DNA of 5,479 nucleotides from Giesbergeria sp. (lineage in GTDB: Bacteria > Pseudomonadota > Gammaproteobacteria > Burkholderiales > Burkholderiaceae_C), in assembly GCA_017987055.1 (NCBI GenBank), contig JAGNUJ010000109.1:1-5479 (forward strand). Reading direction: 5' to 3'. Within the stretch, counting starts at the first letter, position 1; the number at the start of each line of letters is the position of its first letter. Positions 1 through 5,479 of the stretch are shown here, in pieces. The notes below the pieces were generated by a model that was given only the letters and a program-made list of their open reading frames with translations, was not told the origin of the DNA and did not search any database. The position numbers and the translations under genes were made by a program.

Positions 1-920
1 GTGTGGTCGGAGACCAGCGCGTCCACCGTGCCGTCTTGCAGCGCGGCGCGCAGGGCGTCGCGGTCGCGCTGTTGGCGCAGCGGCGGCGTCAGGCGGGCGC
101 GGCTGTCAAAAAAGCCGATGTCGTTTTCCGTCAGGTGCAGCGTGTTGATGCTGATGTCGCAGGTCACGTTCAGCCCCTGCGCTTTGGCGCGGCGCACCAG
201 CTCGATACCGGCGGCGCTACTGATGCGGCACAAATGCACGCGCGCGCCGCTGCTGCCCAGCAGCTCAAAAATCGTGTGCAGCGCAATGGTTTCGGCAGCC
301 ACCGGCACGCCCGACAGCCCCAGCCGCGTGGCCAATGCGCCGCTGGCAGCGACGCCTTTGCCCAAATACAGCTCTTGCGGGCGCAGCCAGACGGTGTAGC
401 CAAAGGTGGCGGCGTATTGCAGCGCGCGCTGCAGCACTTGGGTGCTGGCCATCGGCACTTCGGCTTGGCCAAAGCCGACGCAGCCGGACTGGGTCAGCTC
501 CAGCATTTCGGTCAGCACCTCGCCAGCCAAGCCGCGCGTTAAGGCGCCAATCGGAAACAGCCGCGCTTGGTGCAGCTTTTGCGCGCGAAACTTCAGCATT
601 TCGACCAAGCCCGGCTCGTCCAGCACCGGGTCGGTGTCGGGCGGGCAGACCAAGCTGGTGACGCCGCCAGCGACGGCGGCGGCCATTTCGGACTCCAACA
701 TGCCCTCGTGCTCGTGGCCCGGTTCGCGCAGGCGGGCGGTCAAATCGACCAGCCCGGGCAGCACGATGCAGCCGCTGGCGTCGATGGTGCGGTGCGGCGC
801 AAAGTCGGCCACCGCGCGGTTGATGGCGATGATGCGGCCGGCGGCCAGCGAGATGTCGCAGACTTGGTCAAAGCCGCTGGCCGGGTCAATCACGCGGCCG
901 TTTTGAATCAATATCTTCAT
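1..920 (-). CDS. pyrX: Non-catalytic dihydroorotase-like protein PyrX (PyrC'), C-terminus cut by window edge
   Basis: The frame opens at ATG 920-918 and runs 306 codons without a stop off the window edge. The fold signature is of a type I (amidohydrolase) dihydroorotase: N-terminal MKILIQNGRVIDP, then VLPGLVDL, LREPG at 64-68, GGVTSLVCPPDT near 85-96, TPPLR at 278-282, and SDH at 304-306. The metal-site residues are mostly gone. The usual DxHxH is D59-L-T-A-R63, the FSDDG-type loop reads FGQAE (150-154), the HAED-type histidine is R180 (RPQE), and the second His of the H-x-C-H-x-S motif is R232 (HLCRIS). Only the late Asp (D305) remains. In Pseudomonas, such inactive homologues encoded next to pyrB form the dodecameric aspartate transcarbamoylase with PyrB, and true dihydroorotase is encoded elsewhere. 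I infer the same role here. No good Shine-Dalgarno precedes the ATG; an in-frame TAG upstream limits any earlier start. Annotation pipelines may call it simply dihydroorotase (pyrC). Confidence 0.88.
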   Translation of the reverse strand, partial: MKILIQNGRVIDPASGFDQVCDISLAAGRIIAINRAVADFAPHRTIDASGCIVLPGLVDLTARLREPGHEHEGMLESEMAAAVAGGVTSLVCPPDTDPVLDEPGLVEMLKFRAQKLHQARLFPIGALTRGLAGEVLTEMLELTQSGCVGFGQAEVPMASTQVLQRALQYAATFGYTVWLRPQELYLGKGVAASGALATRLGLSGVPVAAETIALHTIFELLGSSGARVHLCRISSAAGIELVRRAKAQGLNVTCDISINTLHLTENDIGFFDSRARLTPPLRQQRDRDALRAALQDGTVDALVSDH

Positions 921-930
921 GGTTTTATGC

Positions 931-994
931 CAAATCAGCCGCTAGCCCAATAAACACGTGCGCTAGCAGCTATTAATTAAATAGCAAAATCAGC
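931..994. repeat. Intergenic palindromic repeat element between pyrB and pyrX
   Basis: The gap between pyrB and pyrX contains two inverted repeats. The larger has 10-base arms at 937-946 (agccgctagc) and 962-971 (gctagcagct) around a 15-base loop, with a single G-T wobble. The smaller, AT-rich one has 6-base arms gctatt (969-974) and aatagc (980-985) around a 5-base loop. They share bases 969-971, so both cannot form fully at once. An 8-base direct repeat, aaatcagc, lies at 932-939 and 987-994. From memory, elements with this wording (AATAGCTGCTAGCGC followed by an inverted GCTAG) are scattered between genes in many Comamonadaceae. Their function is unknown to me. No U-run follows either hairpin, so it does not look like an intrinsic terminator. 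Confidence 0.7.
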
Positions 995-1008
995 GGCGCC
1001 AGCAGCCT

Positions 1009-1971
1009 TTAAGCCTCGTTGCCGGCGACGATGGACATCACCGCCATGCGCACGGCAATGCCAAAGGTGACCTGCGGCAGGATGACGCTTTGCGGGCCAT
1101 CGACCACGGCGGAATCAATCTCCACGCCCCGGTTGATCGGGCCGGGGTGCATGACGATGGCGTCGGGCTTGGCCAGTCGCAGCTTCTCGGGCGTCAGGCC
1201 AAAGCTCCTGAAATACTCTTGGCTCGACGGCAGCAGCGCGCCGTTCATGCGCTCGTTTTGCAGGCGCAGCATGATGATGACGTCGGCGTCCTTGATGCCT
1301 TCTTCCAGCGTGTGGCAGACGCGCACGCCCATCGGTGCCATGTCGGCGGGCACCAAGGTGCGCGGGCCAACCACGCGCACTTCGGCGGTGCCCAAGGTGG
1401 TGAGGCCGTGGATGTCCGAGCGCGCCACGCGCGAGTGCAGCACGTCGCCGACGATGGCCACCGTCAGGTTGCTGAAGTCTTTTTTGTAGTGCCGGATGGT
1501 GTACATGTCCAGCAAGCCCTGCGTCGGGTGGGCGTGGCGCCCATCGCCGGCGTTGATGACGTGGACGTGCGGCGCCACGTGCTGGGCAATCAAATACGGC
1601 GCGCCCGATTCGCTGTGGCGCACCACAAACAAGTCCGCCGCCATCGCCGACAGGTTGGCGATGGTGTCAATCAGCGACTCGCCCTTGCTGGCCGAGCTGC
1701 GCGCAATGTCCAAGTTCAGCACGTCGGCCGACAAGCGCTTGGCGGCAATCTCAAAGGTGGTGCGGGTGCGGGTGCTGTTTTCAAAAAACAGGTTGAAGAC
1801 GCTTTTGCCGCGCAGCAGCGGCACTTTTTTGACCTCGCGGTCGCTGACGCCGACAAAGTTGGTCGCGGTGTCGAGGATGTGCGTCAGGATGTCACGCGGC
1901 AAGCCTTCGATGGACAGCAGGTGGATCAGCTCGCCATTGGCGTTGAGTTGGGGGTTGCGCTGGTGCAGCAC
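1009..1971 (-). CDS. pyrB: Aspartate transcarbamoylase catalytic subunit
   Basis: PyrB condenses carbamoyl phosphate with L-aspartate to N-carbamoyl-aspartate, the committed step of pyrimidine synthesis, in the cytoplasm. The 320-residue product is full length (E. coli about 311). Visible motifs are the carbamoyl-phosphate loop ENSTRTR (64-70), the 80s loop SSASKGES (92-99) with its Ser and Lys, [11 protein letters not shown] (142-152), [11 protein letters not shown] (175-185), the aspartate-binding 240s loop MLRLQNERM (234-242) and MHPGPINRG (274-282). All key residues look intact, so the enzyme should be active. The start is GTG at 1971-1969, three bases after the pyrR stop, with GAGAGG eight bases upstream. 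The N-terminus has roughly ten residues more than the E. coli chain; in Pseudomonas a longer PyrB N-terminal extension takes part in holoenzyme assembly and nucleotide response, which might apply here. No pyrI regulatory-chain gene is seen; the downstream PyrX is the likely partner. Confidence 0.97.
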   Translation of the reverse strand: MLHQRNPQLNANGELIHLLSIEGLPRDILTHILDTATNFVGVSDREVKKVPLLRGKSVFNLFFENSTRTRTTFEIAAKRLSADVLNLDIARSSASKGESLIDTIANLSAMAADLFVVRHSESGAPYLIAQHVAPHVHVINAGDGRHAHPTQGLLDMYTIRHYKKDFSNLTVAIVGDVLHSRVARSDIHGLTTLGTAEVRVVGPRTLVPADMAPMGVRVCHTLEEGIKDADVIIMLRLQNERMNGALLPSSQEYFRSFGLTPEKLRLAKPDAIVMHPGPINRGVEIDSAVVDGPQSVILPQVTFGIAVRMAVMSIVAGNEA

Positions 1972-1974
1972 GGG

Positions 1975-2511
1975 TCAAACCTCTCGGATTTCAAAATAAA
2001 GGGTGCCGGCCTCGGATTCGGTGCGTGCCAGCGCCAGCGATTGATTGGCCGGCAGCACGATACGCGCAGCGGCAAAGTCGGCTTGTACTGGCAGCTCGCG
2101 CCCGCCCCGGTCGACCAGCACCGCCAAGCGCACGCACGCCGGGCGGCCATAGTCGTACAGCTCGTTGAGCACCGCGCGCACGGTGCGCCCGGTGTAGAGC
2201 ACATCGTCCAGCACCAAAATATCGGCGCCGTTGACATCAAACGGTAGCGTGGTTTGGGCGCTGGCGCTGAGGCCGCGCTGGGCAAAGTCGTCGCGGTGCA
2301 TGGCCGATGAAATCACGCCGGGCGCGCCGTCCAGCCCTAGGTCTTTTTGCAGGCGCTCAACCAGCCATGCGCCGCCCGAGGTGATGCCGACCAGCTGGGT
2401 TTGCGCCTCGCGCATGGCGCGCACGCCGCTTAAGAGTTTGCCGTACAGGGCTTCGGCGTCCAGCGCCAAGGCAGTGGCGCCGGCGGCGCTGGCAGAGGTA
2501 GATACGGTCAA
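1975..2511 (-). CDS. pyrR: PyrR: pyrimidine operon regulator / uracil phosphoribosyltransferase family
   Basis: The 178-residue protein is a type I phosphoribosyltransferase of the PyrR family. It shows VGITSGGAWLVERL (41-54), RDD (73-75), the PRPP-binding loop ILVLDDVLYTGRT (98-110) and the PyrR-type VDRGGRELP (133-141). In Bacillus, PyrR binds attenuator RNA in pyr leaders when UMP is high and also has uracil phosphoribosyltransferase activity. Proteobacterial members keep the enzyme motifs, and their regulatory mechanism is less clear. The first 20 residues are low-complexity and rich in Ala, Ser and Thr. The start is TTG at 2511-2509: its first base lies just before the ruvX stop, giving a TTGA overlap, and AAGGAG sits six bases upstream. 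It lies three bases from pyrB, so the two are surely co-transcribed. The family assignment is firm; the regulatory role is inferred. Confidence 0.94.
   Translation of the reverse strand: MTVSTSASAAGATALALDAEALYGKLLSGVRAMREAQTQLVGITSGGAWLVERLQKDLGLDGAPGVISSAMHRDDFAQRGLSASAQTTLPFDVNGADILVLDDVLYTGRTVRAVLNELYDYGRPACVRLAVLVDRGGRELPVQADFAAARIVLPANQSLALARTESEAGTLYFEIREV
1980..1985 (-). promoter_or_regulatory. Ribosome binding site for pyrB (supports GTG start)
   Basis: On the minus strand GAGAGG lies eight bases before the GTG at 1971, inside the last codons of pyrR. It supports GTG rather than a later start, and the next in-frame ATG is too far inside the enzyme core. Confidence 0.6.
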
Positions 2512-2924
2512 GGCAAGCTCCTTAAAAACTGTTCCAAGATGATGCAGGCCGAGGCGGCGTCGGCGTCGCGTGCGCCGCCGGCCAGCGCTTCGGTGGTGCT
2601 GTAGCGCTCGTCCACCTCAAACACCGGCAGGCCAAAGCGGCCGCGCAATTGGCGCGCAAATTTCAGCGCGCGGGCGGTGTTTTCGTGGCTGGCGCCGTCG
2701 GGGTGGTAGGGCACGCCAATCACCAGCGCGTCGGGCTGCCACTCGGCCAAGCGCAAGGCGACTTGGGCAAAGCGCGCATCGCCCTCGGCGTGGATGGTGG
2801 CTTGCGGCGTGGCGCTGCGCAGCAGGCGGTTGCCGACAGCGACGCCACTGCGCTTGAGGCCGAGGTCAATCGCTAAAAAGCTTTGTAAATGCGCGGGGAC
2901 GGGGGGGGCTTCAGCAGCGCTCAT
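2508..2924 (-). CDS. ruvX: Putative pre-16S rRNA nuclease / Holliday junction resolvase-like RuvX (YqgF)
   Basis: The 138-residue product is a small RNase H-fold nuclease of the YqgF/RuvX family. E. coli YqgF has been linked to 5' processing of pre-16S rRNA; in other bacteria resolvase-like activity is reported. Motifs are FLAIDLGLKRSGVAVGN (16-32) with catalytic D20, VIGVPYHPDG (68-77), VDERYSTTEA (104-113) and DAASACIILEQFL (122-134) with the last acidic residue D122. The loop between TEA and D122 is about ten residues shorter than in E. coli YqgF, and the first 15 residues form a Pro/Ala-rich extension, so total length is unchanged. Codons 6-8 contain a run of eight C. The ATG at 2924-2922 overlaps the yqgE stop as ATGA, implying translational coupling; only a weak GGCGGG precedes it. 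The yqgE-ruvX pair is very widely conserved in Proteobacteria. Confidence 0.94.
   Translation of the reverse strand: MSAAEAPPVPAHLQSFLAIDLGLKRSGVAVGNRLLRSATPQATIHAEGDARFAQVALRLAEWQPDALVIGVPYHPDGASHENTARALKFARQLRGRFGLPVFEVDERYSTTEALAGGARDADAASACIILEQFLRSLP
2518..2523 (-). promoter_or_regulatory. Strong ribosome binding site that fixes the TTG start of pyrR
   Basis: On the minus strand AAGGAG lies six bases before TTG 2511-2509, within the end of ruvX. Near-perfect sequence and spacing make the rare TTG the most likely pyrR start. Confidence 0.8.
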
Positions 2925-3520
2925 GCGTGGCCCGCCTGCGGTGCCAAGCGCCAGCTTTCCAAGCCCAGCAGTCCTAAAGCGCCGTCGTAGCGCTGCTCTA
3001 TCGGGGTGTCAAAAATCAAATCGGCGTTGGCTTCGACCGTCAGCCAAGTGTTTTTGGCCAGTTCTGATTCAAGTTGGCCTTCGCCCCATGCGGCGTAGCC
3101 CAGCGTGACTAGCACGCGGCGCGGCCCCACGCCCGAGGACAGGGCTTCGAGCACATCTTTGGAGGTGGTCATGTCCAGCCCACCCGCAATGCGCAGGGTC
3201 GAGGCGTAGCCCGACTCGTTGCTGGCCGCATCGGTGCCGCGCATCGGGTCGTGGAGGACAAAGCCGCGCTCGGTTTGCACCGGACCGCCCAAAAGCACCG
3301 GCATCTCGCGCAGGTCTTCGCGGCCAAAGTTCAGCTCAATGCGCTCAAACAGCTCGGGCAGCATCAGGTCGGTGGGTTTGTTGATGATCAGCCCGAGCGC
3401 TCCGTTCAGACTGTGTTCGCAGACATACACCACGCTGCGCTCAAAAACGCTGTCCTCCAAGCTTGGCATCGCAATGAGGAAGTGGTGCGTCAGATGGGGG
3501 GTGGGAATATCAGCAGGCAT
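2921..3520 (-). CDS. yqgE: YqgE/AlgH family protein (DUF179, UPF0301)
   Basis: The 199-residue product matches the conserved YqgE/AlgH family in full. It shows LTHHFLIAMPSLED (10-23), CEHSLNGALGLIINKP (34-49), LLGGPVQTERGFVLH (76-90) and GYAAWGEGQLESEL (141-154) with the following NTWL. No signal peptide or membrane segment is visible, so it should be cytoplasmic. The biochemical function is not settled. The Pseudomonas homologue AlgH was described as affecting alginate production, and the gene is almost always beside ruvX. The ATG at 3520-3518 is the natural start because the family begins a few residues before the HHFL motif; an upstream ATG at 3540 is out of frame. No clear Shine-Dalgarno is present. 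It follows the Chp kinase gene by 54 bases containing a strong hairpin, so it may be the first gene of a separate unit or be read through from chp. Confidence 0.94.
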   Translation of the reverse strand: MPADIPTPHLTHHFLIAMPSLEDSVFERSVVYVCEHSLNGALGLIINKPTDLMLPELFERIELNFGREDLREMPVLLGGPVQTERGFVLHDPMRGTDAASNESGYASTLRIAGGLDMTTSKDVLEALSSGVGPRRVLVTLGYAAWGEGQLESELAKNTWLTVEANADLIFDTPIEQRYDGALGLLGLESWRLAPQAGHA

Positions 3521-3540
3521 CGGGCAATTTTAGCGGCCAT

Positions 3541-3566
3541 CCCGCCAGCGCCTAAGCGCCGGCGGG
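3541..3566 (-). terminator. Strong GC hairpin between the Chp kinase gene and yqgE (possible terminator)
   Basis: Arms 3541-3551 (cccgccagcgc) and 3556-3566 (gcgccggcggg) form an 11 bp stem with one G-T wobble and a four-base loop. On the minus strand it starts eight bases after the kinase TAA stop. The bases that follow (ATGGCCGCTAAAATT) lack a U-run, so a canonical intrinsic terminator is not supported. It could instead be a pause, an mRNA 3' end stabiliser or part of a Rho-dependent stop. Confidence 0.4.
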
Positions 3567-3574
3567 TGGCGCGT

Positions 3575-5479
3575 TTATGCCTCTAGCTGCGCATTTTCCA
3601 GCTCGGCGTAGTGGCGAATCAGGCTGAGCAGTTCTTCGTCCGAGTAGGGCTTGCCCAGATAGTGGTTGGCGCCCAGCTCCATCGCGTGTTGGCGGTGTTT
3701 TTCTGCAATGCGCGAAGTGATCATGATGATTGGCAAGCCTTCCAAGCGGGCATCTGCGCGGATGTTGCGCGCCAAGTCAAAGCCGTCCATGCGCGGCATT
3801 TCGATGTCCGACAGCACCACCGTGGGGCGTTCTTCTTGCAAGCGCTCTAGCGCCAGCAAACCGTCGGCCGCCAAGGCGACGCGGTAGCCCTCGCGCTGCA
3901 GCAGGCGCTGGGTGACGCGGCGCACGGTGATGGAGTCGTCCACGACCAGCACCAGCGGCACTTGACCGGGCAGGCGAACGGCAGGCCCGCTGTGCTGTGC
4001 CGGTGTGGCTGCGGCTTGTGCCTGTGCCGCAGCGGCGGCAGCAGCGGCGATTTCCATCGCCTCTTTGCCGGCTTGGCGCACTTTGTCGCCGTACACCGTC
4101 GAGAGCGCGACCGGGTTGTAAATCAACACCACCGCGCCCGAGGCCAGCACCGACATCCCTGCCAAGCCGGGCAAGCGCGAGAGCTGCGGCCCGAGGTTTT
4201 TCACCACCACCTCTTGGTTGCCCAGCACTTCATCGATGTGCATGGCAATGCGCTGCGAGGCGCTGCGCAGCACCACCACCGGGCGCGTTTTACCGATGGA
4301 CTCTTGGCTGCTCAGCGACGCCTGCAGCAAGCCGCCCGACCAGTAAAACGGCACCAGCACACCGCCGCCGATATCAAACTGGCCACTGCTGTAGGCCTGT
4401 GCTAAATCGGCTTGCGGCACGCGGCGCACCACTTCGACCAAGTTGGCCGGTACGCCAATTGACAACTCGCCAGCGCGCAGCATCACCACCTGCGTCACCG
4501 CCGTTGTCAGTGGCAATACCATGCGGAACGTCATGCCGTGGCCTTCTTTGGACTCGGTCTCAATGCGGCCGCCCAAAGAGTTGATTTCTGAGCGCACCAC
4601 GTCCATGCCAACGCCGCGCCCCGATAGGCCGGTGACTTGGGCAGCAGTGGTAAAGCCAGGCATAAAGATCAGCTCGGCCGCCTCGGCATCGGTGATTTGG
4701 GCGTCGGGCGCAATCATTCCTTGGGCCAGCGCTTTGGCGCGGATGCGCTCCACGTTCAGGCCGGCTCCGTCGTCTTGGAATTCGACCGAGACGTCGTTGC
4801 CTTCGTGGTGCAGGGCAATGGTGATGGTGCCCGCCGCTGGTTTGCCCGCCGCTTGGCGCTCGGGCGGTGACTCAATGCCGTGCGAGACGCAGTTGCGCAG
4901 CAAGTGCTCAAACGCCGGCGTCATCCGGTCGAGCACGCCCCGGTCCATTTCAATCGAGCCGCCGGTAATGTCCAGCTTGACCTGCTTGCCCAGCTCTTTC
5001 GAGGTTTGGCGCACCACGGCATACAGGCGCTCGGAGATGCCCTCAAATTCGACCATGCGCGTGTGCAGCAAGTCGCGCTGCAACTCACGCGCTTGGCGGG
5101 CTTGGGCGATCAAGTCGTCTTCGTTGCCGTCCATCGCGCGCTGCAAATTGCGCTGCACCGTGGCCACGTCGTTGACCGACTCGGCCATCATGCGGGTCAG
5201 CTCTTGCACGCGGGTAAAGCGGTCAAACTCCAGCGGGTCAAAGCCGACCGCCGTGTCTTTGGACAGCGCCAAGCGCGATTGCATTTGCGACTCGGACTGC
5301 ATCTCGATGTCGCGCAGTTGGTGGCGCAAGCGCTCGAGGTTGTTGGTCAAATCATCCATTGAAGTCTTGATCTGACCTAAGCGCGCTTCCATGCGCGAGC
5401 GGGTGATCATCACTTCACCGGCTTGGTTGATCAAGCGGTCGAGCAACTGGGCGCGCACGCGTACCGACTGGCTGGCCTG
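3575..5479 (-). CDS. chpA: Hybrid CheA-type histidine kinase/response regulator of the type IV pilus Chp system (ChpA/PilL), N-terminus cut by window edge
   Basis: The reading frame is open to the window edge, giving 634 visible residues (numbered from the first full codon at 5479). The GTG at 5458 is internal, not the start. Order of domains: helical dimerisation region from about 8 (RAQLLDRLINQAGEVMITRS) to about 165; CheA-type ATPase domain about 180-322, with N box HLLRNCVSHGIE (192-203), G1 DDGAG (236-240) and G2 GRGVGMD (287-293); CheW-like domain about 327-460; an Ala/Gln-rich linker (478-491); and a C-terminal receiver with DD (514-515), phospho-acceptor D558, T588 and K610. The histidine phosphotransfer domains expected in ChpA/PilL lie upstream and are not visible. 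In Pseudomonas, ChpA signals from the PilJ receptor to PilG/PilH to control pilus motors and surface-sensing cAMP. The long helical region plus fused receiver, and the yqgE-ruvX-pyr neighbours, favour Chp over flagellar CheA, though a different hybrid CheA cannot be excluded. Membrane segments are absent in the visible part. Confidence 0.88.
   Translation of the reverse strand, partial: QASQSVRVRAQLLDRLINQAGEVMITRSRMEARLGQIKTSMDDLTNNLERLRHQLRDIEMQSESQMQSRLALSKDTAVGFDPLEFDRFTRVQELTRMMAESVNDVATVQRNLQRAMDGNEDDLIAQARQARELQRDLLHTRMVEFEGISERLYAVVRQTSKELGKQVKLDITGGSIEMDRGVLDRMTPAFEHLLRNCVSHGIESPPERQAAGKPAAGTITIALHHEGNDVSVEFQDDGAGLNVERIRAKALAQGMIAPDAQITDAEAAELIFMPGFTTAAQVTGLSGRGVGMDVVRSEINSLGGRIETESKEGHGMTFRMVLPLTTAVTQVVMLRAGELSIGVPANLVEVVRRVPQADLAQAYSSGQFDIGGGVLVPFYWSGGLLQASLSSQESIGKTRPVVVLRSASQRIAMHIDEVLGNQEVVVKNLGPQLSRLPGLAGMSVLASGAVVLIYNPVALSTVYGDKVRQAGKEAMEIAAAAAAAAQAQAAATPAQHSGPAVRLPGQVPLVLVVDDSITVRRVTQRLLQREGYRVALAADGLLALERLQEERPTVVLSDIEMPRMDGFDLARNIRADARLEGLPIIMITSRIAEKHRQHAMELGANHYLGKPYSDEELLSLIRHYAELENAQLEA

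Noticed and set aside
170..472. Minus-strand 100-codon frame inside pyrX
   Set aside because: It is in a different frame from the true gene, is rich in Cys, Ala and Arg, and has no motif.
3..953. Several plus-strand frames (3-542, 406-906, 567-953) opposite pyrX
   Set aside because: They mutually overlap and lie antisense to a clear dihydroorotase-family frame; compositions are typical of shadow frames.
937..971. Intrinsic terminator after pyrB
   Set aside because: The hairpin lacks a following U-run on either strand and fits better as a dispersed palindromic repeat.
1090..2247. 385-codon open frame on the plus strand opposite pyrB and pyrR
   Set aside because: It is antisense to two genes with complete family motifs, its product is rich in His, Gln, Val and Arg without any recognisable motif, and such open antisense frames are expected at this GC content.
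1926..2285. Minus-strand 119-codon frame across the pyrR-pyrB junction
   Set aside because: It is an out-of-frame shadow of pyrR; the real frame carries the PRPP loop and all PyrR motifs.
4007..4048. Ala/Gln-rich GCN run in the kinase as a repeat element
   Set aside because: It is a flexible linker between the CheW-like and receiver domains with mixed Ala codons, so not a true DNA repeat.
4443..5375. 310-codon open frame on the plus strand opposite the Chp kinase
   Set aside because: It mirrors the codon pattern of the kinase, has a Ser/Arg-rich composition and no motif or convincing ribosome binding site.
5456..5458. GTG as the start of the Chp kinase
   Set aside because: The frame stays open upstream to the window edge (QASQSVR...), and the family has large N-terminal phosphotransfer domains, so the gene is cut by the window.

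Overview
This window is about 63% GC by eye. It carries six genes, all on the minus strand and read from high to low coordinates, packed with almost no intergenic space. Protein wording (PyrB, YqgE, a ChpA/PilL-type CheA) and an intergenic palindromic repeat of a kind I recall from Comamonadaceae suggest a betaproteobacterium of the Burkholderiales, probably Comamonadaceae. I cannot name the genus.

Layout in transcription order: (1) the C-terminal two thirds or less of a large hybrid CheA-type histidine kinase of the type IV pilus Chp family (3575-5479, N-terminus outside the window); (2) a 54 bp gap holding a strong GC hairpin; (3) yqgE/algH (2921-3520); (4) ruvX/yqgF (2508-2924), overlapping yqgE by ATGA; (5) pyrR (1975-2511), overlapping ruvX by TTGA and starting at TTG behind a clear Shine-Dalgarno; (6) pyrB (1009-1971), starting at GTG three bases after pyrR; (7) an 88 bp gap occupied mostly by a palindromic repeat; (8) a dihydroorotase-like gene (1-920, C-terminus outside the window) that has lost nearly all metal ligands and is best read as the non-catalytic PyrX/PyrC' partner of PyrB.

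The genes fall into three functional groups. The pyrR-pyrB-pyrX block covers aspartate transcarbamoylase, its structural partner and a putative regulator, the second step of UMP synthesis. yqgE-ruvX is a conserved pair, with RuvX implicated in RNA/DNA processing and YqgE of uncertain role. The Chp kinase belongs to surface sensing and twitching motility. The same neighbourhood (chp/pil cluster, yqgE, ruvX, pyrR, pyrB, pyrX) exists in Pseudomonas aeruginosa as I recall it, so this is an old, conserved gene order rather than an accessory island.

I saw no tRNA, rRNA, CRISPR, transposase or phage gene, and no gene-free stretch above 300 bases. The long plus-strand reading frames are antisense shadows of these GC-rich genes. 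I do not see a wholly new system here. The points most worth a second look are the degenerate dihydroorotase, the repeat between pyrB and pyrX, and the lack of room for a PyrR attenuator.
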